From: Paenibacillus polymyxa M1
GTDB lineage: Bacteria > Bacillota > Bacilli > Paenibacillales > Paenibacillaceae
Assembly: GCF_000237325.1 (NCBI RefSeq)
Contig: NC_017542.1
Coordinates: forward strand, 3,754,501 to 3,818,500
Direction: 5' to 3'
DNA length: 64,000 bases
This document shows, in pieces, positions 47,494 through 55,074 of the stretch. Both the position numbers and the translations under genes were made by a program. Position 1 is the stretch's first letter. Every line of letters starts with the position of its first letter. The notes under the pieces were generated by a model. The model saw only the letters and a program-made list of their open reading frames with translations. It was not told the DNA's origin and did not search any database.

Positions 47494-48291
47494 GTGAAAA
47501 ATAAAACTTTTTTCTCTCTTTTGTGTGCTTTTATTATTTCTATAATGGGATTAACAGCATGTGGAGTATCATCAAGTAAAGATCATTCATTACTATCAAA
47601 AGAAGAATTTGAACAAATGTATGTAAATGCTGATCAGTTTGAAGATCGCTCTATTAATTTTTATGGACAAATCACCTATGGTCCTAAGGAAAATAGAAAT
47701 GGAATTTATGTTCAAGTGAATGCTGATCCGAAAAATAATGAAAAAAACACTTTTGTTTACGGCGATAGTTTTTCCAGCTTCTCTAATGTAAAAGAGAATG
47801 ATTTTATCCACGTAACTGGTACTGTCATAGAAAAATATCGTTATAGAACGACCCACGGCAATTACACCTCAGCTCCTGCCATCGCAGCAAATAAAATAGA
47901 AAAATCTATGTTTATTGATCCTACATTGAGCACTATAGAAGTAAATAAGTCAGTAAAACAAAAGGGCTATATCATGACTCTTCAAAAAGTCGAGTTTGCT
48001 GAAGAGGAAACTCGGATTTATATGGCAATCGAAAACAGATCTACAAGCACTATAAATTATTATGACTTTTATACTAAATTGGTTCAAGGAAACAAACAAT
48101 ACGAACCAACGTTTGATCGCGTAAGCTATACTTACCCTGAATTACAGTCCGAAATACTACCTGGTGTGAAGACAGAAGGAATCCTTACATTCTCAAAAAT
48201 AGACTCTTCTAAGGATTTAACCTTAATTGCAAAAGGTTCTTCAGAGGAACTTGAATATAATCCATTCAAGTTTAAGATTTCAAAAAAATAG
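47494..48291 (+). CDS. Lipoprotein with N-terminal OB-like and C-terminal DUF4352-like parts
   Basis: 265 residues from GTG 47494, after GGAGGATA. Lipobox IMGLTACG (Cys about 23). The middle part (FYGQITYGPKENRNGIYVQV...FIHVTGTVIEKY) resembles a small OB-like barrel. The C-terminal part (YIMTLQKVEFAEEETRIYMAIENRS) matches the DUF4352 pattern of surface lipoproteins. AT-rich and lysine-rich. Function unknown. Confidence 0.8.
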   Translation: MKNKTFFSLLCAFIISIMGLTACGVSSSKDHSLLSKEEFEQMYVNADQFEDRSINFYGQITYGPKENRNGIYVQVNADPKNNEKNTFVYGDSFSSFSNVKENDFIHVTGTVIEKYRYRTTHGNYTSAPAIAANKIEKSMFIDPTLSTIEVNKSVKQKGYIMTLQKVEFAEEETRIYMAIENRSTSTINYYDFYTKLVQGNKQYEPTFDRVSYTYPELQSEILPGVKTEGILTFSKIDSSKDLTLIAKGSSEELEYNPFKFKISKK

Positions 48292-48313
48292 TCTTTTCGG
48301 AGCTCCTTCTAGC

Positions 48314-48380
48314 GAATTGCATCCCCTAGAATAGATACTGCCCCCTTCGGGTAATGCAATATATTCTACGGGATGCATTC
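48314..48380. repeat. Imperfect inverted repeat
   Basis: GAATTGCATCCCCTAGAATA at 48314-48333 is repeated in reverse at 48361-48380 with one mismatch and one missing base. An inner CCC/GGG pairing lies in the loop. No T-run follows, so it is not a standard terminator. Confidence 0.65.
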
Positions 48381-48506
48381 TTGATGGCAATAAAAGATCA
48401 AAAAATAAATCGAATTCATAAAAAGTAAAAAAGAGAAGATTCGTTAGCAACTTAGAATTCCCTCCTCAAATTGCGATTTTACTTCCGCCCTCTGTAAACA
48501 ACAAAA

Positions 48507-48531
48507 AAACCCTTGCTTAGCAAGGGTTTTT
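48507..48531 (-). terminator. Original terminator of the truncated tRNA
   Basis: AAAACCCTTG and CAAGGGTTTT arms, A- and T-tracts on both sides, 8 bases past the tRNA 3' end on the minus strand. Confidence 0.8.
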
Positions 48532-48538
48532 GAGGAAA

Positions 48539-48606
48539 TGGGCCCTGAGGGACTCGAACCCCCGACCAATCGGTTATGAGCCGACCGCTCTAACCAACTG
48601 AGCTAG
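48539..48606 (-). other. 3' part of a CAT-anticodon tRNA, probable prophage attachment junction
   Basis: From position 8 onward the minus strand is a normal tRNA: D-arm AGCTCAGTTGGTTAGAGC, anticodon loop CTCATAA (Met, or Ile after lysidine modification), T-arm GGGGGTTCGAGTCCCTC and 3' strand AGGGCCCA. The 5' acceptor strand should read GGGCCCT but reads TTATAAC, which cannot pair. The 3' part keeps its terminator on the left, so foreign DNA begins on the right at about 48607. No intact copy lies further right within the window. Confidence 0.8.
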
Positions 48607-48819
48607 TTATAACGTTATTATTAGTTCTAGTATGCTCGTAAAATCTTTAGAGACAGGATTTTTTTCATCTCCTATATTACTAAATTTTCATGAGTTCGTT
48701 AGCAAATACGTTAGCATATTTTAATTTTCTTTTGAATTCTAATACCATCTTTCATTGTATTGTAGCCTACTACTAACTTCTTATTAGAAATATCATATTT
48801 TTGTACATTAATAGCTCAC

Positions 48820-48869
48820 AAAAAGGATATCAAGTCTTTTCTTGAAAGAAAAGACTTGATATCCTTTTT
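48820..48869. terminator. Very strong bidirectional hairpin, terminator of the radical SAM/peptide unit
   Basis: 22-bp perfect stem (AAAAAGGATATCAAGTCTTT... paired with its complement) and a 6-base loop TTGAAA, starting 5 bases after the peptide gene stop. The stretch from here to the tRNA junction holds no convincing gene. Confidence 0.88.
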
Positions 48870-48874
48870 ACGCC

Positions 48875-49075
48875 TTAAAAACAAATACTGAAAATATTGG
48901 TATCTCCTCTTGTACTGGTGCTCATAAGATTTTCAACTGTTTTAGTTTGCAGCTGTCTGATTTTGTTTGAAAGCTCTTTATTTCTAATCTGCACTGTACC
49001 ATCTTCTTCCAAGAAAATGTCATTTGGAGTAATTGAGACACCAAATACTTTTCCGTGACCTGAGTCTTCTGGCAT
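48875..49075 (-). CDS. Short peptide encoded after a radical SAM gene, candidate RiPP precursor
   Basis: 66 residues from ATG 49075, with GGGGGTGA eight bases upstream; the GTG at 49087 would overlap that site. Charged leader-like body (TPNDIFLEEDGTVQIRNKEL) with a hydrophobic, Cys- and Phe-containing end: TSTRGDTNIFSICF. It is the only other gene on the radical SAM transcript, 27 bases behind it, and ends at a very strong terminator. A short peptide with an aromatic/Cys C-terminal core beside a radical SAM enzyme is the classic layout of a modified-peptide pathway. No match to a named precursor family is claimed. Confidence 0.65.
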   Translation of the reverse strand: MPEDSGHGKVFGVSITPNDIFLEEDGTVQIRNKELSNKIRQLQTKTVENLMSTSTRGDTNIFSICF

Positions 49076-49102
49076 ATTAAATTTCACCCCCTTTCAAATA
49101 AA

Positions 49103-50074
49103 TTAAATGATGGAATGTTTGGGACAACCCAAATCTGATTTATTCAGTGTAAGTAAACCTTTTAACCAAGGTGCTAAACGTTCTTGGCTAATCTTTAAAG
49201 TCCCGTCATTCGTTATATACCCTATATTATTTTTTTCGTCATTTAAAGCAACCGTACATTTTCCGAGACTCCCATCCGACCTTATTACTAATGAGTTAGG
49301 TCTGGCAGCATAACAAATTTCTAACTCATTGGAATTTTTTCTTGGAGCAGTTTTACCATGAATTATTTCTTCTAACGGCTGTATTACTTTATTATGTTTG
49401 CTCTTCTCAATGATTTTGGGGTGCTCTTCATTTTTTCCCCCAAATTGGGCAATAGGTTTCAATAAAATTTTGAATCTTTGATCACTATAAAAATGTTTTT
49501 TCAGTAGTTCCAAAAAGTCTGGAATATAAGGTAAATTTTCATGAAACAAATGAACTCGGATAGTTACAAAAACATTCAAATTAGATTCCTTTATAGCTAG
49601 TAAATTGTTCCATACTGTATCAAAACTTCCCTCTGTATTCACTTTTTTACGGGTTTGATTATGTATCTCTTTTGGTCCGTCCAATGTTATTTGATATTTT
49701 GTAATACCAACATTGACTAGTTCGTTAAAAATAGATGGTGACAATAAATATCCGTTAGTTGTTATAGATATTAAATATGATGTTAAATTATTTTTCGTAG
49801 ATAACTTTTGAGCATGTTCACTGATATTAAGAAGAATATCTTTGGCCAATAATGGTTCTCCACCGAACCAGCTTATTGTTAGATGTTTTAACTGAGGTAC
49901 TCTTCTAGTTAGAAATTTTTTTATTGCTTGAATAGTTTCAGGAGACATACGCTTCATTTTAAAATCTTCATAGCAATATGTGCATCTAAAATTACATTGT
50001 TCTGTTGGAAGGATAATCAGTTCTTGAATTTCATTTGAAACAAGATAGGACAATATACCTGACTTATCTAACAT
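49103..50074 (-). CDS. Radical SAM peptide-maturase-like enzyme with short SPASM-like end
   Basis: 323 residues from ATG 50074, eight bases after AAGGAG. The radical SAM cluster motif is CNFRCTYC (Cys27, 31, 34). WFGGEPLL and ITTNGYLL are typical of SPASM-type peptide-modifying enzymes. The C-terminal third has only a shortened auxiliary-cluster region: EICYAARPNSLVI, LGKCTVAL and a final GCPKHSII, fewer Cys than a full SPASM domain. Substrate is probably the peptide encoded 27 bases downstream. A caspase-like protease is encoded divergently 420 bases away. The chemistry (thioether, cyclophane or other) cannot be told from sequence. Confidence 0.85.
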   Translation of the reverse strand: MLDKSGILSYLVSNEIQELIILPTEQCNFRCTYCYEDFKMKRMSPETIQAIKKFLTRRVPQLKHLTISWFGGEPLLAKDILLNISEHAQKLSTKNNLTSYLISITTNGYLLSPSIFNELVNVGITKYQITLDGPKEIHNQTRKKVNTEGSFDTVWNNLLAIKESNLNVFVTIRVHLFHENLPYIPDFLELLKKHFYSDQRFKILLKPIAQFGGKNEEHPKIIEKSKHNKVIQPLEEIIHGKTAPRKNSNELEICYAARPNSLVIRSDGSLGKCTVALNDEKNNIGYITNDGTLKISQERLAPWLKGLLTLNKSDLGCPKHSII

Positions 50075-50492
50075 TTCAACCACTCCTTTTTAATCATAAG
50101 GCTGCCCAGTTATCGTTTTATTATTCAGTAGTTTTTACATTCTATTAATTTTTTTCTATGGATCAACTTAATCTTTTCAAAGTAACTTTTAAAGAGAACT
50201 AATAACAGATTATAACAAGTCGACGATATAATCTGACCACGAATGAAGTTTATCTAACTAATTCTAATTTAACTTTTTTGATCTCAGATATGCACTTTTC
50301 AATAAATTAAAAAAAGATTAATCAATAAAATGATATAAGGAAGCGTTTGACTTAGATAACCTCCAAAAAATTCTCATGTTCTAATCAGCTAAAGTTAAAT
50401 CATTGAAGAAGAATTTACTGATATCAGAATAATTAGATCGAATTTAGGAAAAATTGAATTTGAGAAACTAATACATTAAGGAGGTAATAAAA
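50075..50492. other. Divergent promoter region between radical SAM gene and caspase-like gene
   Basis: About 418 very AT-rich bases. It must hold promoters for both directions, but none is clear enough to mark. No further gene recognised. Confidence 0.45.
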
Positions 50493-51710
50493 ATGGCAAA
50501 AGGATATTCGTTACACATTGGATTAAATTTTATTGACCCTCAACATTACGCAGGATGGGACGGAAGATTGATTGCCTGTGAAGCTGATGCGAAGGATATG
50601 GAGTTGATTTCACGTTCATTAAATTACAATAATACCTCTACATTGTTAACTGCAAATGCAACAATAAATAATGTAGCTACAGAAATAAAAAAGGCGGCTA
50701 CAGATTTAGAAAATGGAGATATCTTCTTTCTCACTTTTTCTGGACACGGAGGTACTTCAACTGACTTAAATCACGATGAGTTAGATACTCATGATGAAAC
50801 ATGGTGTTTATACGATGGACAAGTCTTAGACGATGAATTGTTCGAATTATGGTCATTATTCAAAGAAGGTGTAAGAATAATTATTTTGTCAGACTCCTGT
50901 TATAGTGGAACAGTATCTAGAGCTCGTCACTATGGTTTAGACACCGATACAAATATTGATACCGTAAATAACATTAGATACAAATTTATGCCGCTTGAAA
51001 TCGCCAAAAGAACATATAAAAACAATATTAATTTTTATACAAACAAAGTAAAACACGTTATTAAAAACAAAAATTCCATTGAATTAAAATGTTCGGTTAA
51101 ACTTATATCAGGTTGTCAGGACAATCAAACCTCCGCAGACGGAGACATCAATGGATATTTCACCGCAAAATTATTAGAAGTATGGAATGAGGGGAAATTT
51201 CGAGGTAACTATAAAGATTTCTATGAAAAATTAAAGTCTATAATGCCCCCAACTCAAACCCCAAACTATTATAATATTGGAATAACAAATACAGAATTTG
51301 ATAATCAAAAACCCTTCACAATTCAAGATATTATAATACCTGTAAGAACGCTATATGTGGAAGATCCCATCTTTCCATCATCAAGATCAAATGTGACAGA
51401 TGTAATTATTGAACAGATAAAGAGAGAGATAGAAAAAACTTTAGAGCCTCTTGCACAAGGAAATGAAGGATACGTACGATGTGAAAATCTAGAACTGAAT
51501 GGAACAAATTTAAAAGCACGTGTTCTTATCCGACACAAACACAAATCTAACGGAATAACAATTTATGCAGCTAAAACTTGGGTGGATATTGACACTGATG
51601 TTATGAATCCAGACCCAGAAGATTTAAAAGTTTGCATAAACTCACCAATCGGAAATATATGCATAACTTTGGCTGATTTAATTAAATTGATTGCAACTTT
51701 ATTGTTATAG
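50493..51710 (+). CDS. Caspase-like cysteine protease (peptidase C14 / metacaspase type)
   Basis: 405 residues behind AAGGAGG. The p20 fold is clear: start YSLHIGLNFID, catalytic His85 in TFSGHGGTS and catalytic Cys136 in LSDSCYSGT. The middle (residues 195-260) continues the caspase fold with LISGCQDNQTSADG. The C-terminal 130 residues are a separate part ending in a hydrophobic tail (LADLIKLIATLLL). Bacterial caspase-like proteases act in antiphage immunity, cell death or peptide maturation. Here it faces a radical SAM/peptide unit in prophage cargo, so peptide processing or phage defence are both possible. Confidence 0.88.
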   Translation: MAKGYSLHIGLNFIDPQHYAGWDGRLIACEADAKDMELISRSLNYNNTSTLLTANATINNVATEIKKAATDLENGDIFFLTFSGHGGTSTDLNHDELDTHDETWCLYDGQVLDDELFELWSLFKEGVRIIILSDSCYSGTVSRARHYGLDTDTNIDTVNNIRYKFMPLEIAKRTYKNNINFYTNKVKHVIKNKNSIELKCSVKLISGCQDNQTSADGDINGYFTAKLLEVWNEGKFRGNYKDFYEKLKSIMPPTQTPNYYNIGITNTEFDNQKPFTIQDIIIPVRTLYVEDPIFPSSRSNVTDVIIEQIKREIEKTLEPLAQGNEGYVRCENLELNGTNLKARVLIRHKHKSNGITIYAAKTWVDIDTDVMNPDPEDLKVCINSPIGNICITLADLIKLIATLLL

Positions 51711-51880
51711 TCTCATTTATGTGGTACATTGTCAGGTTCCTGGCTTCAAATAACATTTTCGTTTACATCTAGATCCATGGTACAGATGTAAAGAAGAACT
51801 CTATATTGAGCTACATATTAGTAGAGTCCCTCTTTACATCTACTCTAAATTCAAACTGATTCCTCATGAAAAAGATTCCA

Positions 51881-52036
51881 TTAAGACTCCGGTGTAATCT
51901 TCTCCACTACTCCACCGTAGTCCACAATATCTATCAACTCCTCACCTAATGGCTGTACTACATATACTCTTGCCTGGCTTAATGCAGCTGCAAATAGTTC
52001 TATGTCTGACTTTAACACCCTATATGTATGATTCAT
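51881..52036 (-). CDS. 51-residue conserved small protein of unknown function
   Basis: ATG 52036 follows GAGGTGA. The sequence MNHTYRVLKSDIELFAAALS continues to QARVYVVQPLGEELIDIVDYGG. A truncated near-copy with the same leader lies at 16148-16213 beside a YolD gene, so this is a duplicated, translated module. Its upstream 80 bases are also similar to those near 16214-16265 and 17630-17700. Function unknown. Confidence 0.7.
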   Translation of the reverse strand: MNHTYRVLKSDIELFAAALSQARVYVVQPLGEELIDIVDYGGVVEKITPES

Positions 52037-52085
52037 GCTATCACCTCGATAATTCTTTCGCTGAACGGTGTAGTAATTCCTTCAA

Positions 52086-52123
52086 TAAAAAAATCCCCGT
52101 CAACCAGTTAAGGTTAGCGGGAA
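52086..52123 (-). terminator. Terminator of the receptor-peptide pair
   Basis: Minus-strand stem TCCCGCTAACC/GGTTGACGGGGA followed by TTTTTTT, 17 bases after the peptide stop. Confidence 0.8.
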
Positions 52124-52139
52124 TTTGCTTTACTTACGT

Positions 52140-52262
52140 TTAAGCCCCTCCTTGTTGATCGAAAAGTACGATATTCTGATGGTGGCTATGAGTCTGAACA
52201 GGTATAGTCACGATAAACAAAAAACTAGCTGCGACAATCAATAGCGCCATTTTTCTTAACAT
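52140..52262 (-). CDS. Secreted signalling prepropeptide (Phr/AloP-like)
   Basis: 40 residues from ATG 52262, overlapping the last 38 bases of the receptor gene in another frame. AAAGGGTG lies 10 bases upstream. The N-terminus is a signal sequence: MLRKMALLIVAASFLFIVTI. The exported end reads PVQTHSHHQNIVLFDQQGGA, from which a short C-terminal peptide would be cut. This size, layout and overlap are those of RRNPP-type signal genes. The mature peptide is not known; the last five to eight residues are the usual place. Confidence 0.82.
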   Translation of the reverse strand: MLRKMALLIVAASFLFIVTIPVQTHSHHQNIVLFDQQGGA

Positions 52263-53640
52263 CAGCTATCCACACCCTTTCAATAAATTCTAAATATGCT
52301 GCCTTGGTTTCGGATACTGCATAAGCTCGATAACGCTCAAACAATACCATACATTTTATAAAATAAGTCTCATTATTTAGTGTATGATAACTTACCATTG
52401 AATACATCAAGTATTTGAAGCCATCGTCGTATGTACCTCGATATAAATGATAATAAGCTAATTCATAACTCAAACGTGCATACTGTTCTGGTATAACTTG
52501 TTTCGTATATATGTCATTAGATTGCGGAAATAGCAAAAGTGAATTAACATCCGTTTCAAAACGCTGAAGTATATCACTTACGTCTATCTGGTATCGGTTT
52601 GCCGTCATCATAATGTTCAACAGTTGGGCAACTTTATCTTGTTCAGATGTATCTGATGGTGCACCAATGTATTTAACATAATCATATAAGGCGTTTATAT
52701 CTCCAGATAAAAGCTTATTTGCGACAGCGTTAGCTTGCGCCCAACCTTTGAATAAATTAATCCAATATAATGTATCCTCGTCCATCTCTCTAACCCACTC
52801 TAAATCCGCATAGGCGTATGTATATTGTAGAGCTTGCTGATAATCGCCTTTGGCTTCACAGACACCTGCACACAGCAGGTCAGCATAAGAAATGTACACA
52901 AACAGAGGACGCGTTAGCTTGTTAGTAGATTCACATTCCCGACTCTTGTGTTCGTGTTTCAAATTATATTGAATTTCCGCTTTAGCTCTCATTAATTTAG
53001 CTATTTCGTCAACCTTATCCCATTTACGCAAAGACCTGTACACGTTAGCTAAATCCTTCAACGCGTCAAGCTGGTCTATTTCATCTAGGCGTTCCACGAA
53101 GGGTTCAAATAGTGTGGCAGCCTTAAGATTCTGGCTTTGATCGTCTCCAATCTGAATCGTGAATATGCGATATTGACAGACTGCCAAACGTTCAGAATGT
53201 TGATATTTTTCCGCTTCGGCTACCCCCTCATAGAGCACCAACGCAGCCTCATGACGTCCCTGCGCCAACAACCCTTCTGCAATTTCAAATAGCTTGGGTG
53301 AATACAGTAGATTATCCATGATGGCTCCCACTACTCGACGGATCGCATCCAACTTGTCCAACTCCGCACAGCGAAATATAAATGGCTCGATTCGTCTCAT
53401 ATTCGGGGGATGGTCGATGATGTAGTTTTCTACAAACAAGTCGTAAAAATAGCCTTCTGGCAAACCCATAGCCTCAGTAATTCGATCCAGTTGGTTAACA
53501 GACAAAGGCTTATTTCCTGTCACGATAGCACTTACTGCTCCCCTATTCATATCCGCAATATGACCAAATTGTGAAAAGCTCAAACCCTCTTGTTGTAGGA
53601 ATCTGTCTAATTCTGCTCGAATCGTAGGTGTATGTTCCAT
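52225..53640 (-). CDS. HTH-TPR peptide-sensing transcriptional regulator (RRNPP family)
   Basis: 471 residues from ATG 53640 (MEHTPTIRAEL), after GAGGGGTGG; the frame upstream to 53685 has no ribosome site. Residues about 6-60 form an XRE-type helix-turn-helix (FSQFGHIADMNRGAVSAIVTG). The rest is helical with TPR-like repeats (ALVLYEGVAEAEKYQ, ALQYTYAYADLEWV, LSYELAYYHLYRGTY). This is the architecture of PlcR, NprR, AimR and the AloR receptors known from P. polymyxa. A secreted peptide gene overlaps its end. In a prophage such a pair may sense related phages or cell density and control lysogeny or cargo genes. Confidence 0.87.
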   Translation of the reverse strand: MEHTPTIRAELDRFLQQEGLSFSQFGHIADMNRGAVSAIVTGNKPLSVNQLDRITEAMGLPEGYFYDLFVENYIIDHPPNMRRIEPFIFRCAELDKLDAIRRVVGAIMDNLLYSPKLFEIAEGLLAQGRHEAALVLYEGVAEAEKYQHSERLAVCQYRIFTIQIGDDQSQNLKAATLFEPFVERLDEIDQLDALKDLANVYRSLRKWDKVDEIAKLMRAKAEIQYNLKHEHKSRECESTNKLTRPLFVYISYADLLCAGVCEAKGDYQQALQYTYAYADLEWVREMDEDTLYWINLFKGWAQANAVANKLLSGDINALYDYVKYIGAPSDTSEQDKVAQLLNIMMTANRYQIDVSDILQRFETDVNSLLLFPQSNDIYTKQVIPEQYARLSYELAYYHLYRGTYDDGFKYLMYSMVSYHTLNNETYFIKCMVLFERYRAYAVSETKAAYLEFIERVWIADVKKNGAIDCRS

Positions 53641-53818
53641 GCCATAGCCACCCCTCGCATAAAAATTCCAGTATTTTATATTCATTTACTATTTTTGCCC
53701 AGCAATTAACCGATTGTCAATATCTTTTTTTGCGAATCATGTAGAAAGGCTACGTTTGTCATAAGAGCATTCCTAAAAACAAAAAAGTACCCCACCGGCA
53801 CTAAGCCAGAAAAAGATA

Positions 53819-53858
53819 AGAGGCTTCTCAAAAGTTCGGAGAACTAATGAGAGCCTCT
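53819..53858 (-). terminator. Terminator-like hairpin
   Basis: AGAGGCTTCTC paired with GAGAGCCTCT (one unpaired base), loop of about 18 bases; minus-strand T-rich tail. Confidence 0.6.
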
Positions 53859-53900
53859 AAAAAACAGATTGGTTGTTAACAAATCGTTAACAAATCAATA

Positions 53901-53942
53901 TAACCCCTTAAACCCTTGGTGCAAGAAGGGCTTAAGGGGTTA
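53901..53942. repeat. Inverted repeat hairpin
   Basis: TAACCCCTTAA and TTAAGGGGTTA arms with an inner ACCCTT/AAGGGC pairing. No T-run. Confidence 0.65.
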
Positions 53943-54455
53943 TTACATCATGCCGCTCATCTTTGATTTACTCTCGCCGAGGAACGTCGTTAACCTTATC
54001 TTCTATTGTATAGCTTGTTTGGGCTTATCTTCAGAAAGTTTTATTCGTGTACATCTGCCCTCATTCGCCGGAATTGTGATTTTTTTGTGATTCAAACAGC
54101 CATGTTGCCACACACAATTCGGTCTCATCAACAACTTCCCTACAATTGTATATTTGGGTATACAAAGTAGCAATGATACTTCCTGATGTTAATATTCCCT
54201 AAAATACTTCGTTCCTGGGGTGTAACGATCTTTTGATCACGGCCCCAGCCCTCTATGATTACTATATCCGCAATGAGGACTTATCCCGCCCACGTAAAAT
54301 AGTTATCCTTCTCGAGAGCAACCGGGTGAGAATGAATTCAACGGGAAGTTTAATCTTCGATTTCCCCGCAGCCTGCACTGGTAATTAGTGAGCATGAAGC
54401 TGGAGAGAATGTAATTTGAATCAATACTGTCAGTACAAATTGAGCAAGTAACCAA

Positions 54456-54490
54456 AGAGCCCTGCTGACTTATATTGGTTACAGGGCTCT
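54456..54490 (-). terminator. Terminator of the hydrolase/membrane protein pair
   Basis: AGAGCCCTG and CAGGGCTCT arms around a 17-base loop, 17 bases after the stop at 54507. Confidence 0.85.
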
Positions 54491-54506
54491 AATCAATGGA
54501 ACTTAC

Positions 54507-55067
54507 TTAATGAATTAAGTTTTTGTTATCTTCCTTAACTGGATACACATCCAAGAATATTCCTTTAGGAAGATCTTGTTTTTGGGAGTATAATTCTGAT
54601 GCTTGCTCTTCTGTAACATTTGTAATTATCATCTTACCTTCTGGTTTACCTTCTCTTAAGTGCAATTTCAATTGGGTGTTCTCTTCTGAAATAAAAGGAA
54701 AAGAAGAAGCCCACTGCTTACAAAGAACTGAAGCGTTTTTCATTCGTTTCAATTCCTGTCTAGTTATGAAGTAGTTCCTATATATCTTAATGCTAAAAAA
54801 AGCAATGAGGAGTATAGGGATACCCATAGTTAAAACAATTGTGGATACAGCCAAACCTGAGACTATGATCATTTTTATCAAACCAACAAAAAAAGAAACA
54901 ATTGCCCACGTTATCAGAACAAGTTGGAGAAGTATAGATATAACATCAGAACTTCCAAAAAGTCCACTTACTTTCCATAACCTGCTTGAATATAAGATGA
55001 AGGCTATGAAGAATATGAGAAAAAGTGAGCCAAATTGCACCATTATCATAATATTCAAAGCCCTCAC
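54507..55067 (-). CDS. Three-helix membrane protein, partner of LCAT-like hydrolase
   Basis: 186 residues. Three hydrophobic segments (about 6-26, 40-62 and 70-95), then a soluble C-terminal half with RQELKRMKNASVLCKQW and KMIITNVTEEQASELY. Family not recognised. It starts 7 bases after the LCAT-like gene and shares its transcript and terminator. A membrane partner next to a lipid-acting hydrolase could be an inhibitor, anchor or pore, but the sequence alone does not decide. Confidence 0.72.
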   Translation of the reverse strand: MRALNIMIMVQFGSLFLIFFIAFILYSSRLWKVSGLFGSSDVISILLQLVLITWAIVSFFVGLIKMIIVSGLAVSTIVLTMGIPILLIAFFSIKIYRNYFITRQELKRMKNASVLCKQWASSFPFISEENTQLKLHLREGKPEGKMIITNVTEEQASELYSQKQDLPKGIFLDVYPVKEDNKNLIH

Positions 55068-55074
55068 CCCCTAA

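Larger units (their letters stand above)
53641..54506. other. Long intergenic region upstream of the receptor gene
   Basis: About 860 bases. Contains two hairpins (53819-53858 and 53901-53942) and the terminator at 54456-54490. The plus-strand frame at 53869-54090 reads through the second hairpin and is not counted. No gene recognised; coding remnants are possible near 53945-54100. Confidence 0.45.

Noticed and set aside
48659..48741. Short minus-strand frame ending in ANVFANELMKI next to the tRNA junction, like the tail of a phage integrase
   Set aside because: Only about 22 residues, no upstream catalytic regions, and a strong terminator lies directly behind it; too little to call an integrase remnant.
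53869..54090. 73-residue plus-strand frame in the gap before the receptor gene
   Set aside because: Reads through an inverted repeat, has no ribosome site and shows no protein-like pattern beyond chance hydrophobicity.
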